Shown: piece after piece, positions 1 through 10,595 of the stretch
Layout: every line of letters starts with the position of its first letter
How positions within the stretch are numbered: the stretch's first letter is position 1
Position numbers and translations under genes: made by a program
Assembly: GCF_030908405.1 (NCBI RefSeq)
Contig: NZ_CP133089.1
Coordinates: forward strand, 620,001-684,000
DNA from: Aminobacterium sp. MB27-C1
Lineage (GTDB): Bacteria > Synergistota > Synergistia > Synergistales > Aminobacteriaceae
DNA length: 64,000 bases
Reading direction: 5' to 3'
The notes under the pieces: model-generated
The model's input: the letters and a program-made list of their open reading frames with translations, nothing else
Told to the model about the DNA's origin: nothing
Databases searched by the model: none

Positions 1-1
1 G

Positions 2-385
2 GCTGGCGGGCTCTCTTCACTGGCCGATCACGAAGCTATCAATCTCGCGACGCCGTTACAGGATGGGATGCACATTCACGTGCCGGCTCGTGGCGAGGTT
101 CCCAAAGAGGATGTTCAGACGAAGGGGACGTCTTCCGTTTCTTTGAATGGGGCTGTCGCGTCTCGTGCAGAAGAAAGGGATATAAATAGGAAGATTGATA
201 TTAACAGTGCTTCAGAGGAACAATTACAGGCATTACCAGGAGTTGGTCCCAAGACAGCAGCGTCTATAGTGAGTTACAGAGAGTCTCAAGGGGACTTTGA
301 GGTCGTTGAGGATCTGTTGAGGGTGAGAGGTATTGGCCCTGCAAAATTCAAGAAGATACGTCAACTGGTTACGATAGGTTCATGA
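2..385 (+). CDS. comEA: ComEA-like DNA-uptake receptor, 5' end outside window
   Basis: The reading frame is open from base 2, so the N-terminus lies outside the window. The visible part begins with the end of an SLBB-type beta domain (INLATPLQDGMHIHVP), then a linker, then a helix-hairpin-helix pair (INSASEEQLQALPGVGPKTA and VRGIGPAKFKKIRQL) typical of ComEA. ComEA binds incoming double-stranded DNA at the cell envelope and passes it to the ComEC channel. The stop overlaps the comEC start (ATGA at 382-385), so the two are translationally coupled. Family assignment is firm; the missing membrane anchor cannot be checked. Confidence 0.9.
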   Translation, partial: AGGLSSLADHEAINLATPLQDGMHIHVPARGEVPKEDVQTKGTSSVSLNGAVASRAEERDINRKIDINSASEEQLQALPGVGPKTAASIVSYRESQGDFEVVEDLLRVRGIGPAKFKKIRQLVTIGS

Positions 386-1803
386 CAGCTCTCGGCAGAA
401 TGCCGGCCCTCTTTCCCTTTGCCGGCATATGTCTGGCCCTTCTTGTTCAGCAACGTGGCGTGTCATTGATATGGGATTCTTTACTGGCCATGCTTGGCAC
501 TCTGGCGTTGCTTTTCCTTTTTACTGACAGAGATGCTCCCGATTATTGGAAGGCCGCTATAGGACTTCTTCTTATTGCGGGAATTGGCAGCATGGGAGTT
601 TGCCTGAGAGTGTCTGAGCCTTTTGACCATGCCGGAGAGAGATACAAAGGGCAGGGCGTTGTTCTTTACGAGCGTTCCTGGGGAGGAAGAAGGGCTCTTT
701 TGCTTCGAACCTCAGTAGGTCGGGTTATGGTAAAAGTAGGGCCCCAGTATGAACTTCTTCCTGGAGATAAAATAAAATTATCGGGGATACTGCTCGAACT
801 TCCGTCAGATAAGGATAATTCCTTTCGAGAGGACCGATATTGGAAAGCCCGCGGAGCCGTTGGCGAGATTATTCCAGAAGATGTTTCGTTGCTTGGCTCA
901 TCACGCTGGATGTCGCCCATTGGGTGGAGAAATGCCCTCGTACAGCGTATTCTTTTGACATTGCCTCCCCGTACGCGAGGGTACATACTGGCCTGTTGGA
1001 CCGGTCTGAAATCTCCAGTGTTGAGCTTTAAGCATCAGCAATGGGGGACGAGCCACCTATTGGCTGTTTCCGGTTTTCACGTTGCTCTTTTTGTTTCAGG
1101 CCTGTGGCTTCTTATTCCCGCAGGAAAGAAAAGGGAGCTCGTGGTTTCTGGTGCTTTGTGGGGCTATATTTTCCTGACTGGAGCGGCTCCAAGTGCGATA
1201 CGAGCTGCAATTATGATGCAGATAGCTCTTTTAGGGCGCTTATTTGGCCGACCTCCGTCACCTGTTAATTCCGTTTCACTGGCGGGACTCTTGCTTCTTT
1301 TATGGCGTCCCTTCTGGTTTTGGGATTTGGGATGGCGTCTTTCTATAATAGCGGCTTTGATTATTGCCGCAGCCCTTGAGAGAAGACTTTCTCCTCTGTG
1401 GTGGTGTAGTGTGAGTCCTGCAATTTGGGTGTCTACTCTTCCGCTGGTTTCCGCGGTCTGGGGGAGTGTCCCCTTGGCGGGAGTTGTTATGAACACTTTT
1501 GCCGGTGCTGTTTTTGGCGTTTTATATCCTCTGAGCTCTCTTTTGGTCTTGCCGTCGTTACTGGCTATCCCTGGCGGATATTGGCTTTCCCGCTCCGCTG
1601 ATGGGCTCTTTTATCTTTGGGAACTTTGTGCTGATACGATTGTTCGTTTTGTTCCCTGTCACGTCTCGTGGAACCCCTTCTGGGGAGCTTTTGCCGCTGG
1701 AATTTTACCCTTGTTTCTTGCTCGATCCATTCGGCTTTCGTGGAAGCGTTCTCTATCGACGGCATTACTGTTACAATGTGTTGTGATATTGATTTTGATG
1801 TAG
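382..1803 (+). CDS. comEC: ComEC/Rec2-type competence channel, short form
   Basis: A 473-residue polytopic membrane protein. Residues about 1-75 hold membrane segments, about 85-160 an OB-like soluble part (DUF4131 type), and about 200-473 the Competence domain with the conserved stretch HLLAVSGFHVALF. ComEC forms the inner-membrane channel that brings single-stranded DNA into the cytoplasm during transformation. Well-known homologues are about 700-800 residues and carry a C-terminal metallo-beta-lactamase-like domain; that domain is absent here, and the next gene starts 48 bases after the stop. The gene follows comEA with a 4-base overlap. The frame is intact, so this looks like a genuinely short family member. 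Confidence 0.88.
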   Translation: MTALGRMPALFPFAGICLALLVQQRGVSLIWDSLLAMLGTLALLFLFTDRDAPDYWKAAIGLLLIAGIGSMGVCLRVSEPFDHAGERYKGQGVVLYERSWGGRRALLLRTSVGRVMVKVGPQYELLPGDKIKLSGILLELPSDKDNSFREDRYWKARGAVGEIIPEDVSLLGSSRWMSPIGWRNALVQRILLTLPPRTRGYILACWTGLKSPVLSFKHQQWGTSHLLAVSGFHVALFVSGLWLLIPAGKKRELVVSGALWGYIFLTGAAPSAIRAAIMMQIALLGRLFGRPPSPVNSVSLAGLLLLLWRPFWFWDLGWRLSIIAALIIAAALERRLSPLWWCSVSPAIWVSTLPLVSAVWGSVPLAGVVMNTFAGAVFGVLYPLSSLLVLPSLLAIPGGYWLSRSADGLFYLWELCADTIVRFVPCHVSWNPFWGAFAAGILPLFLARSIRLSWKRSLSTALLLQCVVILILM

Positions 1804-1850
1804 TATTTAAGATTAAGAGTTGAGACTGAGAGTTATGGAGGTTGAGAGGC

Positions 1851-2618
1851 ATGTTACTTGTTTTAGATGTAGGAAACACGACGACAGTTGTGGGTGTCTA
1901 CGATAATGATAGTCTTGTAGCTCACTGGCGGCTTGTTTCTGAACGACATACATCTGATGAACTTGGAATCTACTTACGCAACTTATTGCAGTTTGCGTCT
2001 ATACCATATAGAGAGATACACGGAGCTATTCTATCGAGTGTCGTTCCTTCTTTAGACAGTGTAATTCAGGAAGGCGTATCCCGTTACTTTAACGACGTTC
2101 ACTGTTTGCGCGTTTCGTATAAATTGGATTTAGGCATGGACATCCTTTATGGTGCTCCGCACGAAGTTGGGGCGGATCGTCTGGTCAATGCTGTGGCAGG
2201 GCGTGAACGTTATGGCGCTCCGCTGATCGTCATCGATTTCGGAACGGCCATTACTCTCGATATTATTTCGAAGGAAGGGGCCTATCTGGGCGGCACCATT
2301 TCACCAGGCCTTGTTTCAGGAATGGAAGCTCTCTTTGGCCGCACGGCGAAGCTGCCTCAAGTCTCTTTGGAGGCTCCGATGAGTGTTATAGGAAGCAATA
2401 CCATGGAATCCATTCAGGCTGGGCTTATGTTTGGAAATGCCGGTTTGGTGGATTTTCTTGTTCGAAAAACAAGGGAGACTCTGGGATGCCGTTGTGGTGT
2501 TATCGCTACAGGCGGTCATGCAGAGGCTATCGCTAAAATATCTGAGACCATTGAAACTGTAGATCAATGGCTTACCTTGGAAGGACTGCGGATAATATAT
2601 GAAAGAAACGTTTCCTAA
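1851..2618 (+). CDS. coaX: Type III pantothenate kinase
   Basis: CoaX phosphorylates pantothenate in the first step of coenzyme A synthesis. The N-terminal phosphate-binding motif LVLDVGNTTTVVGVY, the central GADRLVNAVAGRERYG and the IDFGTAITLDIIS motif are all present, typical of the ASKHA-fold type III enzyme. I chose ATG 1851 because GGAGG at 1837-1841 sits 9 bases upstream; a TTG at 1842 would leave no spacing. The resulting 255 residues is the usual length. The end overlaps the downstream dus gene by 20 bases, so both belong to one transcript. Confidence 0.95.
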   Translation: MLLVLDVGNTTTVVGVYDNDSLVAHWRLVSERHTSDELGIYLRNLLQFASIPYREIHGAILSSVVPSLDSVIQEGVSRYFNDVHCLRVSYKLDLGMDILYGAPHEVGADRLVNAVAGRERYGAPLIVIDFGTAITLDIISKEGAYLGGTISPGLVSGMEALFGRTAKLPQVSLEAPMSVIGSNTMESIQAGLMFGNAGLVDFLVRKTRETLGCRCGVIATGGHAEAIAKISETIETVDQWLTLEGLRIIYERNVS

Positions 2619-3618
2619 GGTTGTTGGAGGAGTTCCCCTCGAATCACCTCTTATCTTAGCTCCCATGGCCGGTATAACCATTCCTCCGATGAGAGCCTTT
2701 TTCCGCAAACTTGGAGCCGCTGCCGTTCATACGGAGATGATCAGTGGTGCCGGTTTGATCCGCAGTAGTGTGAAGACGAAGAACATGCTTGCCGTCTGTG
2801 AGAAAGAGGATCCGGTGATTTTGCAATTTTTTGCCGGCGATACAGACACTCTCTATGCAGCGGCCTGTAAGGCTGAGCAGGAGGCGCATGGGCGATTTGC
2901 TGCCGTTGGAATCAATATGGCTTGTCCCATGCCTAAAGTTCTTAAAAAGGGAGCCGGGTCTCGTTTACTTCAATATCCCGATAGAGCGGTTTCCATGGTG
3001 AGGGCATTGAAGGAATTCAATCTCCCCGTCTGGGCCAAAGTACGAATTTGCTCAGATCGTGCCCCGCTCTCAACAGAAATGTTTTGTGAGAAACTATTAG
3101 AGGCTGGTGCAGATAATATTTGTGTGCATGGCAGAACTCCGGCCCAGCGATATTCAGGAACGGCCGATAAAGAGTCTGTTATGAAACTAGCCCAACTTTT
3201 TCCCGGAAAAATAAGCGCCAGTGGCGACGTTTTTGAACCTGAAGATGCCCTCCAATATCTGAATGCGGGGTGTGTTTCAGTGTTTATGGCCCGGGGGGCG
3301 TTGAAAGATCCTTTTATTTTTCCCCAAACACTGGCGACTTTAGGCTTTTCGGTGGATAATAGATTGTTATGTCCTTCCATAGAGTTGCAAATATCCTTGC
3401 TTATTGAATTGGGGGACCACATTGCAGAAATGGCCAGTCCCAGACTGGCTGAAATATTGATAAAGCGGCTTCTCTCCGGTATGTTTAAAGGCATTCCAGG
3501 AATAGCAGAACTTCGAAGGGATTGCGCCAGCTTCCATGGCTGGAACGACCTTCGAAGACTCATGAGCGGCTGCGAGCACTATTTTGAAAGGAGAGACGTG
3601 TTGTGTCGGCCAATGTAG
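2599..3618 (+). CDS. dusB: tRNA-dihydrouridine synthase
   Basis: An FMN-dependent TIM-barrel enzyme that reduces uridine to dihydrouridine in tRNA D-loops. Visible family marks are LILAPMAGITIPPMRAFFR at the N-terminus, NMACPMPKVLKKGAGS with the catalytic Cys (about residue 109), VCVHGRT-like NICVHGRTPAQRYSGTADKE, and SASGDVFEPEDA near the phosphate site. Length is 339 residues. It overlaps coaX by 20 bases and lysS by 16 bases, so it is embedded in the same operon. Assignment to the Dus family is firm; the B subtype is by general resemblance only. Confidence 0.9.
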   Translation: MKETFPKVVGGVPLESPLILAPMAGITIPPMRAFFRKLGAAAVHTEMISGAGLIRSSVKTKNMLAVCEKEDPVILQFFAGDTDTLYAAACKAEQEAHGRFAAVGINMACPMPKVLKKGAGSRLLQYPDRAVSMVRALKEFNLPVWAKVRICSDRAPLSTEMFCEKLLEAGADNICVHGRTPAQRYSGTADKESVMKLAQLFPGKISASGDVFEPEDALQYLNAGCVSVFMARGALKDPFIFPQTLATLGFSVDNRLLCPSIELQISLLIELGDHIAEMASPRLAEILIKRLLSGMFKGIPGIAELRRDCASFHGWNDLRRLMSGCEHYFERRDVLCRPM

Positions 3619-5123
3619 AAAACAAGACAGATGAGATTGCTCTGCCAGAGGAAGAAATATTCCGCCAGAGAAAAGATAAGCTTCAAAGATTAGTAGAGGA
3701 AGAGGGGTACAATCCGTACCTCATAGAGCGCTGGGAACGCGCTGATTTCCTTAAAGATATTAGGGAACGTTTCGATCATCTCGGTGTTGACGAAGCTGAT
3801 GAGAACGCAAACCTTACTATTGCCGGTCGTATGATGACCCTTCGTAAGCATGGTAAGGCCATGTTTGCAAATCTTCAGGACGAAACTGATACTATGCAGC
3901 TTTACTTCCAGCTTAACGCCATGGGAGAAGAAGCCTATAATTTCGCCAAAAAATGGATAGATGGTGGAGATTTTGTGGGTATCGTCGGTATTCCCTTCAG
4001 AACGAGACGGGGAGAACTTACCCTGTTGGTGAAGGAGTGCACCCTTCTTTCGAAGGCTCTCCGTCCCCTCCCTGAGAAGTGGCATGGATTGAAGGATACT
4101 GAAATTCGTTATCGTCAGCGTTATCTTGACCTGATGGTAAATCCCGATGTGAAAGATACCTTTAGAAAGAGATCTGCCATCATCGCATCTATACGAAAGA
4201 CTCTTGTAGATCATGGAACTCTCGAAGTGGAGACGCCCATTCTTTCTCTTCTTGCAGGAGGAGCTAATGCGCGCCCCTTCGTTACCTATCATAATGCCCT
4301 TGATTCCAATATGTATCTTCGTATTGCTACGGAGCTCTACCTCAAACGCCTTGTCGTAGGAATGTTCGGGCGGGTATTTGAAATTGGTAAGAACTTTAGA
4401 AATGAAGGCATAGATACAATGCACAACCCTGAATTTACAGCCATGGAAGTGTATTGGGCCTATGCTGACTATAACGATATGATGGATCTTACCGAAGAGA
4501 TTATACGCAACGCGGCAAAGGTCGTAGGCGAGCAGACTGTTACATACCAGGGCGTTGAACTTGACTTCAGCAAGCCTTTCCGCAGAGTATCCATGCTGGA
4601 TCTCGTGAAAGAATATGCAGACATTGATTTCAACACCATAAAGACAGACGAAGATGCACGCAAGATTGCCAGAGAAAAGGGCGTTGAGCTTAAGGGTACA
4701 GAGAGCCGTTTTGGCGTTCTTAACGAGGTCTTTGAGGCCTTTGTCGAAGAGAAGCTTGTGCAGCCTACCTTTGTTTTGGGACATCCGACGGAGATTTCTC
4801 CTCTTGCGAAGAGAGATCCCGAGAATCCTGATTACACCCACCGTTTCGAGCTCTTTATCTATGGCTCCGAGGTGGCTAATGCCTTTAGTGAATTGAACGA
4901 TCCTCTCGATCAGAGAGAGCGGTTCCTCGATCAGCTTCGCAAGAAAGAAGAGGGAGACGAAGAGGCTCATGCCTTTGACGAAGACTTTATTAATGCTATC
5001 GAGTGCGGACTGCCTCCAACTGGCGGTCTTGGCATTGGAATAGATCGTTTAGTTATGTTCCTTACTGACTCTCGCTCCATACGGGACGTTATTTTGTTCC
5101 CGACAATGCGTCCAAAAGCGTAA
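3603..5123 (+). CDS. lysS: Lysyl-tRNA synthetase, class II
   Basis: Charges tRNA-Lys with lysine. An N-terminal OB-fold anticodon-binding domain (about residues 60-170, beginning ENANLTIAGRMMTLRKHGKA) is followed by a class II catalytic core with motif 2 (GRVFEIGKNFRNEGID, then HNPEFTAMEVYWAYADY) and motif 3 (PPTGGLGIGIDRLVMFLT). The GTG start at 3603 is preceded by AAGGAG at 3588-3593. The 506-residue length is normal. ligA follows after 15 bases. Confidence 0.97.
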   Translation: MSANVENKTDEIALPEEEIFRQRKDKLQRLVEEEGYNPYLIERWERADFLKDIRERFDHLGVDEADENANLTIAGRMMTLRKHGKAMFANLQDETDTMQLYFQLNAMGEEAYNFAKKWIDGGDFVGIVGIPFRTRRGELTLLVKECTLLSKALRPLPEKWHGLKDTEIRYRQRYLDLMVNPDVKDTFRKRSAIIASIRKTLVDHGTLEVETPILSLLAGGANARPFVTYHNALDSNMYLRIATELYLKRLVVGMFGRVFEIGKNFRNEGIDTMHNPEFTAMEVYWAYADYNDMMDLTEEIIRNAAKVVGEQTVTYQGVELDFSKPFRRVSMLDLVKEYADIDFNTIKTDEDARKIAREKGVELKGTESRFGVLNEVFEAFVEEKLVQPTFVLGHPTEISPLAKRDPENPDYTHRFELFIYGSEVANAFSELNDPLDQRERFLDQLRKKEEGDEEAHAFDEDFINAIECGLPPTGGLGIGIDRLVMFLTDSRSIRDVILFPTMRPKA

Positions 5124-7193
<2,070 letters not shown>

Positions 7194-7195
7194 TC

Positions 7196-7489
7196 ATGGC
7201 AGTCTCAGCAGATGATATTAGACATGTTGCAGCCTTGGCTCGTCTTGAGATCACAGACGATGAGGTTCAGGCTATGCACCAGCATTTCGAAGAAATATTA
7301 GGATATTTTAACAGGCTGAACGAACTTGATCTCGAAGGGATAGATGCGTTTGCATTGAAAGTTGACGAAGAAATCCCCTGGAGAGAGGATAAAGCGGTGC
7401 AGAGTTCTGTGCGGGAAGATGCTTTAGATGAAGCTCCTTATCGGCATGGAGATTTCTTCAGAGTGCCTCGTATAGTGGAGGAGGATTAG
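7196..7489 (+). CDS. gatC: Asp-tRNA(Asn)/Glu-tRNA(Gln) amidotransferase subunit C
   Basis: Small subunit that belts GatA and GatB together in the transamidation complex making Gln-tRNA(Gln) and/or Asn-tRNA(Asn). The sequence MAVSADDIRHVAALARLE is a typical GatC N-terminus and the protein is 97 residues. I chose ATG 7196, seven bases after GGAGG (7184-7188), over a GTG at 7190 that lies inside the ribosome binding site. It is followed by gatA after one base. Confidence 0.95.
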   Translation: MAVSADDIRHVAALARLEITDDEVQAMHQHFEEILGYFNRLNELDLEGIDAFALKVDEEIPWREDKAVQSSVREDALDEAPYRHGDFFRVPRIVEED

Positions 7490-7490
7490 C

Positions 7491-8960
7491 ATGGAACTTT
7501 TTGAGCTTTCAGTAGCGCAAATCATAGAAGGCCTTCAGAACCGCACCTTTTCGGCAAGTGAAGTTTTTAAAGCATGCCTGAATAGGGCTAAGATGCTGGA
7601 ACCTCGCATATCCGCGTTACTTTCATTTACTGAAGAGAGCGGAATGGCTCAGGCGGAAGCAGTGGATAAGGCTTTGGCATCAGGAGAAAAACTTGGTCCT
7701 CTTGCCGGGGTCCCATTTATTGTGAAAGACAATATGTGCACCAAAGGCATTCCAACTACGTGTGCGAGCAAAATTCTTGCACAGTGGAAGCCTCCCTATA
7801 ATGCTGCAGTAGTCGATTTTCTCGATGAAGCGGGCGCCATCCTCATGGGGAAGGCGAATCTTGACGAGTTTGCCATGGGCGGCTCAACTGAGCATTCGGC
7901 CTACGGCGTAACCTCGAACCCGTGGAAACTGGATTGCGTTCCAGGCGGTAGTTCTGGCGGAAGTGCGGCCTCTGTTGCTGCCGGATATGTTCCTTTCAGC
8001 CTTGGCAGCGATACAGGCGGCTCTATTCGTCAGCCAGCCGCTTTCTGCGGTATATACGGTCTGAAACCGACCTACGGCCTTGTAAGCCGTCGTGGTCTTG
8101 TCGCCTTCGCTTCATCTCTTGATCAGATCGGACCTTTTACACGAACTGCCGAAGATATGGCACTCGTGCTTGATGTTATTTCACAGAAAGATGATCATGA
8201 TTCCACATGTAGCCGTCGTTCCCGTCCCGATTACAAAAAGGCTCTGCGCGCGGATTCCTTGAAGGGACGGAAGATTGGTCTTATTAAAGAGACTCTGGGA
8301 TACAAATTGGATCCGGAAATCAAAGAAGCTTTCGACAAAACAGTGAAGTTTTGTAAGGAGCAGGGGGCTGAAATTGTCGAGATTTCTCTTCCCACAATGA
8401 TCGAGTACGGACTTCCTTGCTATTACATTCTTGCTCCAGCGGAAGCTAGCTCCAATTTGGCCCGTTTTGACGGCGTACGCTACGGTTTAAGTGAAGATGC
8501 GGCGTCTTTGATCGATCTCTATATGAAGACACGTGCCGAGGGCTTCGGAGTGGAAGTCAAACGTCGTATTATGGTTGGAACCTATGTGTTGAGTTCCGGC
8601 TATTATGATGCCTATTATCTTGTTGCCCAGAAAGTGCGGCAGCTTATTAAGCGAGAGTTTGTAAACGCCTTTAAGTCTGTAGATACAATACTTCTTCCCA
8701 CAGCGCCCACACCGGCTTTCCGTAAGGGAGAACTAGTGAACGATCCTATTCAGATGTACATGGCAGATGTCTTTACGTTGCCTGTAAACCTGGCGGGGCT
8801 TCCCGGTCTCTCTCTCAACGCTGGCTTCTCAAAAGATGGCCGGCCTCTTGGTGTTCAGTTTATCGGATCATGGTGGGGTGAGGAGGATCTGCTTTCCATA
8901 GCTGCCCTTCACGAAAAAGCCTATGGAACCGCTCCTATTGCCCAAGGGGGTGTTTGCTAA
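7491..8960 (+). CDS. gatA: Amidotransferase subunit A (amidase)
   Basis: Glutaminase/amidase subunit that releases ammonia for GatB. The amidase-signature Ser-cisSer-Lys triad is visible: Lys in FIVKDNMCTKG (about residue 78), and the serines in GGSSGGSAASVAAG and GSDTGGSIRQPAA (about 153-180). It has 489 residues, the usual size. The stop TAA shares one base with the ATG of gatB, consistent with tight coupling of the three subunits. Confidence 0.97.
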   Translation: MELFELSVAQIIEGLQNRTFSASEVFKACLNRAKMLEPRISALLSFTEESGMAQAEAVDKALASGEKLGPLAGVPFIVKDNMCTKGIPTTCASKILAQWKPPYNAAVVDFLDEAGAILMGKANLDEFAMGGSTEHSAYGVTSNPWKLDCVPGGSSGGSAASVAAGYVPFSLGSDTGGSIRQPAAFCGIYGLKPTYGLVSRRGLVAFASSLDQIGPFTRTAEDMALVLDVISQKDDHDSTCSRRSRPDYKKALRADSLKGRKIGLIKETLGYKLDPEIKEAFDKTVKFCKEQGAEIVEISLPTMIEYGLPCYYILAPAEASSNLARFDGVRYGLSEDAASLIDLYMKTRAEGFGVEVKRRIMVGTYVLSSGYYDAYYLVAQKVRQLIKREFVNAFKSVDTILLPTAPTPAFRKGELVNDPIQMYMADVFTLPVNLAGLPGLSLNAGFSKDGRPLGVQFIGSWWGEEDLLSIAALHEKAYGTAPIAQGGVC

Positions 8961-10432
8961 TGTCTGAATTGACCTTTACACCTGTTATCGGTCTTGAAAT
9001 TCACGTGCAGTTGGCAACGAAGAGTAAAATTTTCTGTTCGTGCTCCACTGACTACATCGGTGCCGTGCCGAACACGAATGTTTGCCCTGTCTGTCTGGGG
9101 TTGCCGGGAAGCCTTCCCGTACTCAATGCCAAAGTTGTTGAATATGGCGTTAAGGCAGCATTGGCCCTGAACTGCGCAGTAAATACAGCGACGAGATTTC
9201 ACCGAAAAAATTACTTCTATGCAGATCTGCCCAAGGCGTATCAGATCAGCCAGTACGATCTTCCTTTAGCTGAAAAGGGCTATGTGGAGATTCCAACAGA
9301 GGATGGCGGACGATATCACGTTCGTATTACACGACTTCACCTTGAAGAAGATGCCGGTAAACTTGTTCATGAAGCAAGTGACGGCCGTCTTGTAGGTGCG
9401 GACCAGTCTTTTGTCGATTACAACAGAGGCGGTGTTCCTCTGGCAGAGATTGTTTCAGAGCCGGATATCCGCTCTGCTGCAGAGGCGAAAGAGTATGTGG
9501 CCCGTCTTCGCCAGCTTGTTCGTTATCTTGGTGTTTCTGACGGCGATATGGAAAAAGGTTCTCTTCGTGTCGATGCCAACATTTCGGTGAAATGTTCTGA
9601 CGGACGATGGGGAGACCGTGCCGAGGTAAAGAACCTGAACTCGCTACGCGCTCTTGAGCGAGCACTTGAATACGAGTTCAAACGTCAGAGCCAGCTTTTG
9701 GCCGAGGGTAAAACTGTCACTCAGGAGACACGGCACTGGAATGACGTAGAGGGTGTGACTATGGCTACGCGAAGCAAGGAAGAGGCTCACGATTACAGAT
9801 ACTTCCCGGAGCCGGATTTGCCTCCGCTGCTTCTTCCTGACGGGTATGTAGACAAAATAAAAGAGACTATGCCTGAACTGCCTTGGCAGAAAGTGGATCG
9901 TTTCGAAAAATCCTATAAATTGAACGAAACTGACGCTATGATTCTGACAGAGCATATTCCTCTTGCCGACTTCTATGAAGCGTGTGTCAAGGCGGGAGCA
10001 AGCCCTCAGAGAGCTTCAAACTGGGTGCGGACAGAGGTTCTTCGCATCATGAACGAACAGAAGATCGAAATTGAGGACTTCCCCATCAAGCCTGCGGTTT
10101 TGGCCCAGCTCGTTTCTAAAGTTGACGATAATAAGATATCGACAACAGCGGCGCGAGAGGTTTTCGACATGATGGCAGCTCGTCGAATTTCTCTTGAAGA
10201 AGCTATGTCGGAGTGTGGAGTGGAGGAAGGCGGCATTTCCGGATCGAACCTTGAAAATATGGTTCGCGGTATTTTGAAAAATAATGCCGATGTCGTTGAA
10301 ATCATCAAGACGGGACAAGATAAGAAGGGGAAAAAGCAAAAGTTCCTCCAAGGCTTGATTATGAAGGAAGCACGGGGACAAGCTGACCCCAAAGAGGCGG
10401 CATCTGTGTTGGCTCAACTTTTGGAAGAATAA
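8960..10432 (+). CDS. gatB: Amidotransferase subunit B
   Basis: Kinase/transamidase subunit that activates the mischarged aminoacyl-tRNA and transfers ammonia to it. N-terminus FTPVIGLEIHVQL, the Cys-rich CSCSTDYIGAVPNTNVCPVC zinc site, and the C-terminal YqeY-like tail domain (about 345-490) are present. ATG 8960 overlaps the gatA stop; an upstream TTG at 8954 is less likely. It is the last gene of the operon and is followed by a strong terminator. Confidence 0.97.
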   Translation: MSELTFTPVIGLEIHVQLATKSKIFCSCSTDYIGAVPNTNVCPVCLGLPGSLPVLNAKVVEYGVKAALALNCAVNTATRFHRKNYFYADLPKAYQISQYDLPLAEKGYVEIPTEDGGRYHVRITRLHLEEDAGKLVHEASDGRLVGADQSFVDYNRGGVPLAEIVSEPDIRSAAEAKEYVARLRQLVRYLGVSDGDMEKGSLRVDANISVKCSDGRWGDRAEVKNLNSLRALERALEYEFKRQSQLLAEGKTVTQETRHWNDVEGVTMATRSKEEAHDYRYFPEPDLPPLLLPDGYVDKIKETMPELPWQKVDRFEKSYKLNETDAMILTEHIPLADFYEACVKAGASPQRASNWVRTEVLRIMNEQKIEIEDFPIKPAVLAQLVSKVDDNKISTTAAREVFDMMAARRISLEEAMSECGVEEGGISGSNLENMVRGILKNNADVVEIIKTGQDKKGKKQKFLQGLIMKEARGQADPKEAASVLAQLLEE

Positions 10433-10437
10433 TGATT

Positions 10438-10472
10438 GAGGGCAGGGAATGTATTCCCTGCCCTCTTCTTTA
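10438..10472 (+). terminator. Terminator after gatB
   Basis: A perfect 13-bp inverted repeat (arm GAGGGCAGGGAAT at 10438-10450, partner at 10453-10465) is followed by a T-rich run. It closes the long comEA-gatB series. Confidence 0.92.
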
Positions 10473-10501
10473 TTGACTATCGTAACAGCAATGCGTAAGA
10501 T
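10473..10501 (+). promoter_or_regulatory. Sigma70-type promoter for EF-G-like gene
   Basis: TTGACT at 10473-10478, a 17-base spacer and TAAGAT at 10496-10501. Transcription would begin near 10508, leaving a leader of about 88 bases before the ATG at 10596. A small hairpin (CCGG...CCGG) lies in the leader; I see no known riboswitch. Confidence 0.7.
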
Positions 10502-10595
10502 AAAGCAATGTAAAGAAGATATAAATCTGCCGGCTTGCTGACCGGAAGAGAATAGAGAGGGAGGCAGTCGGACGTCTTAGAGGAGGTAGTAGGGT

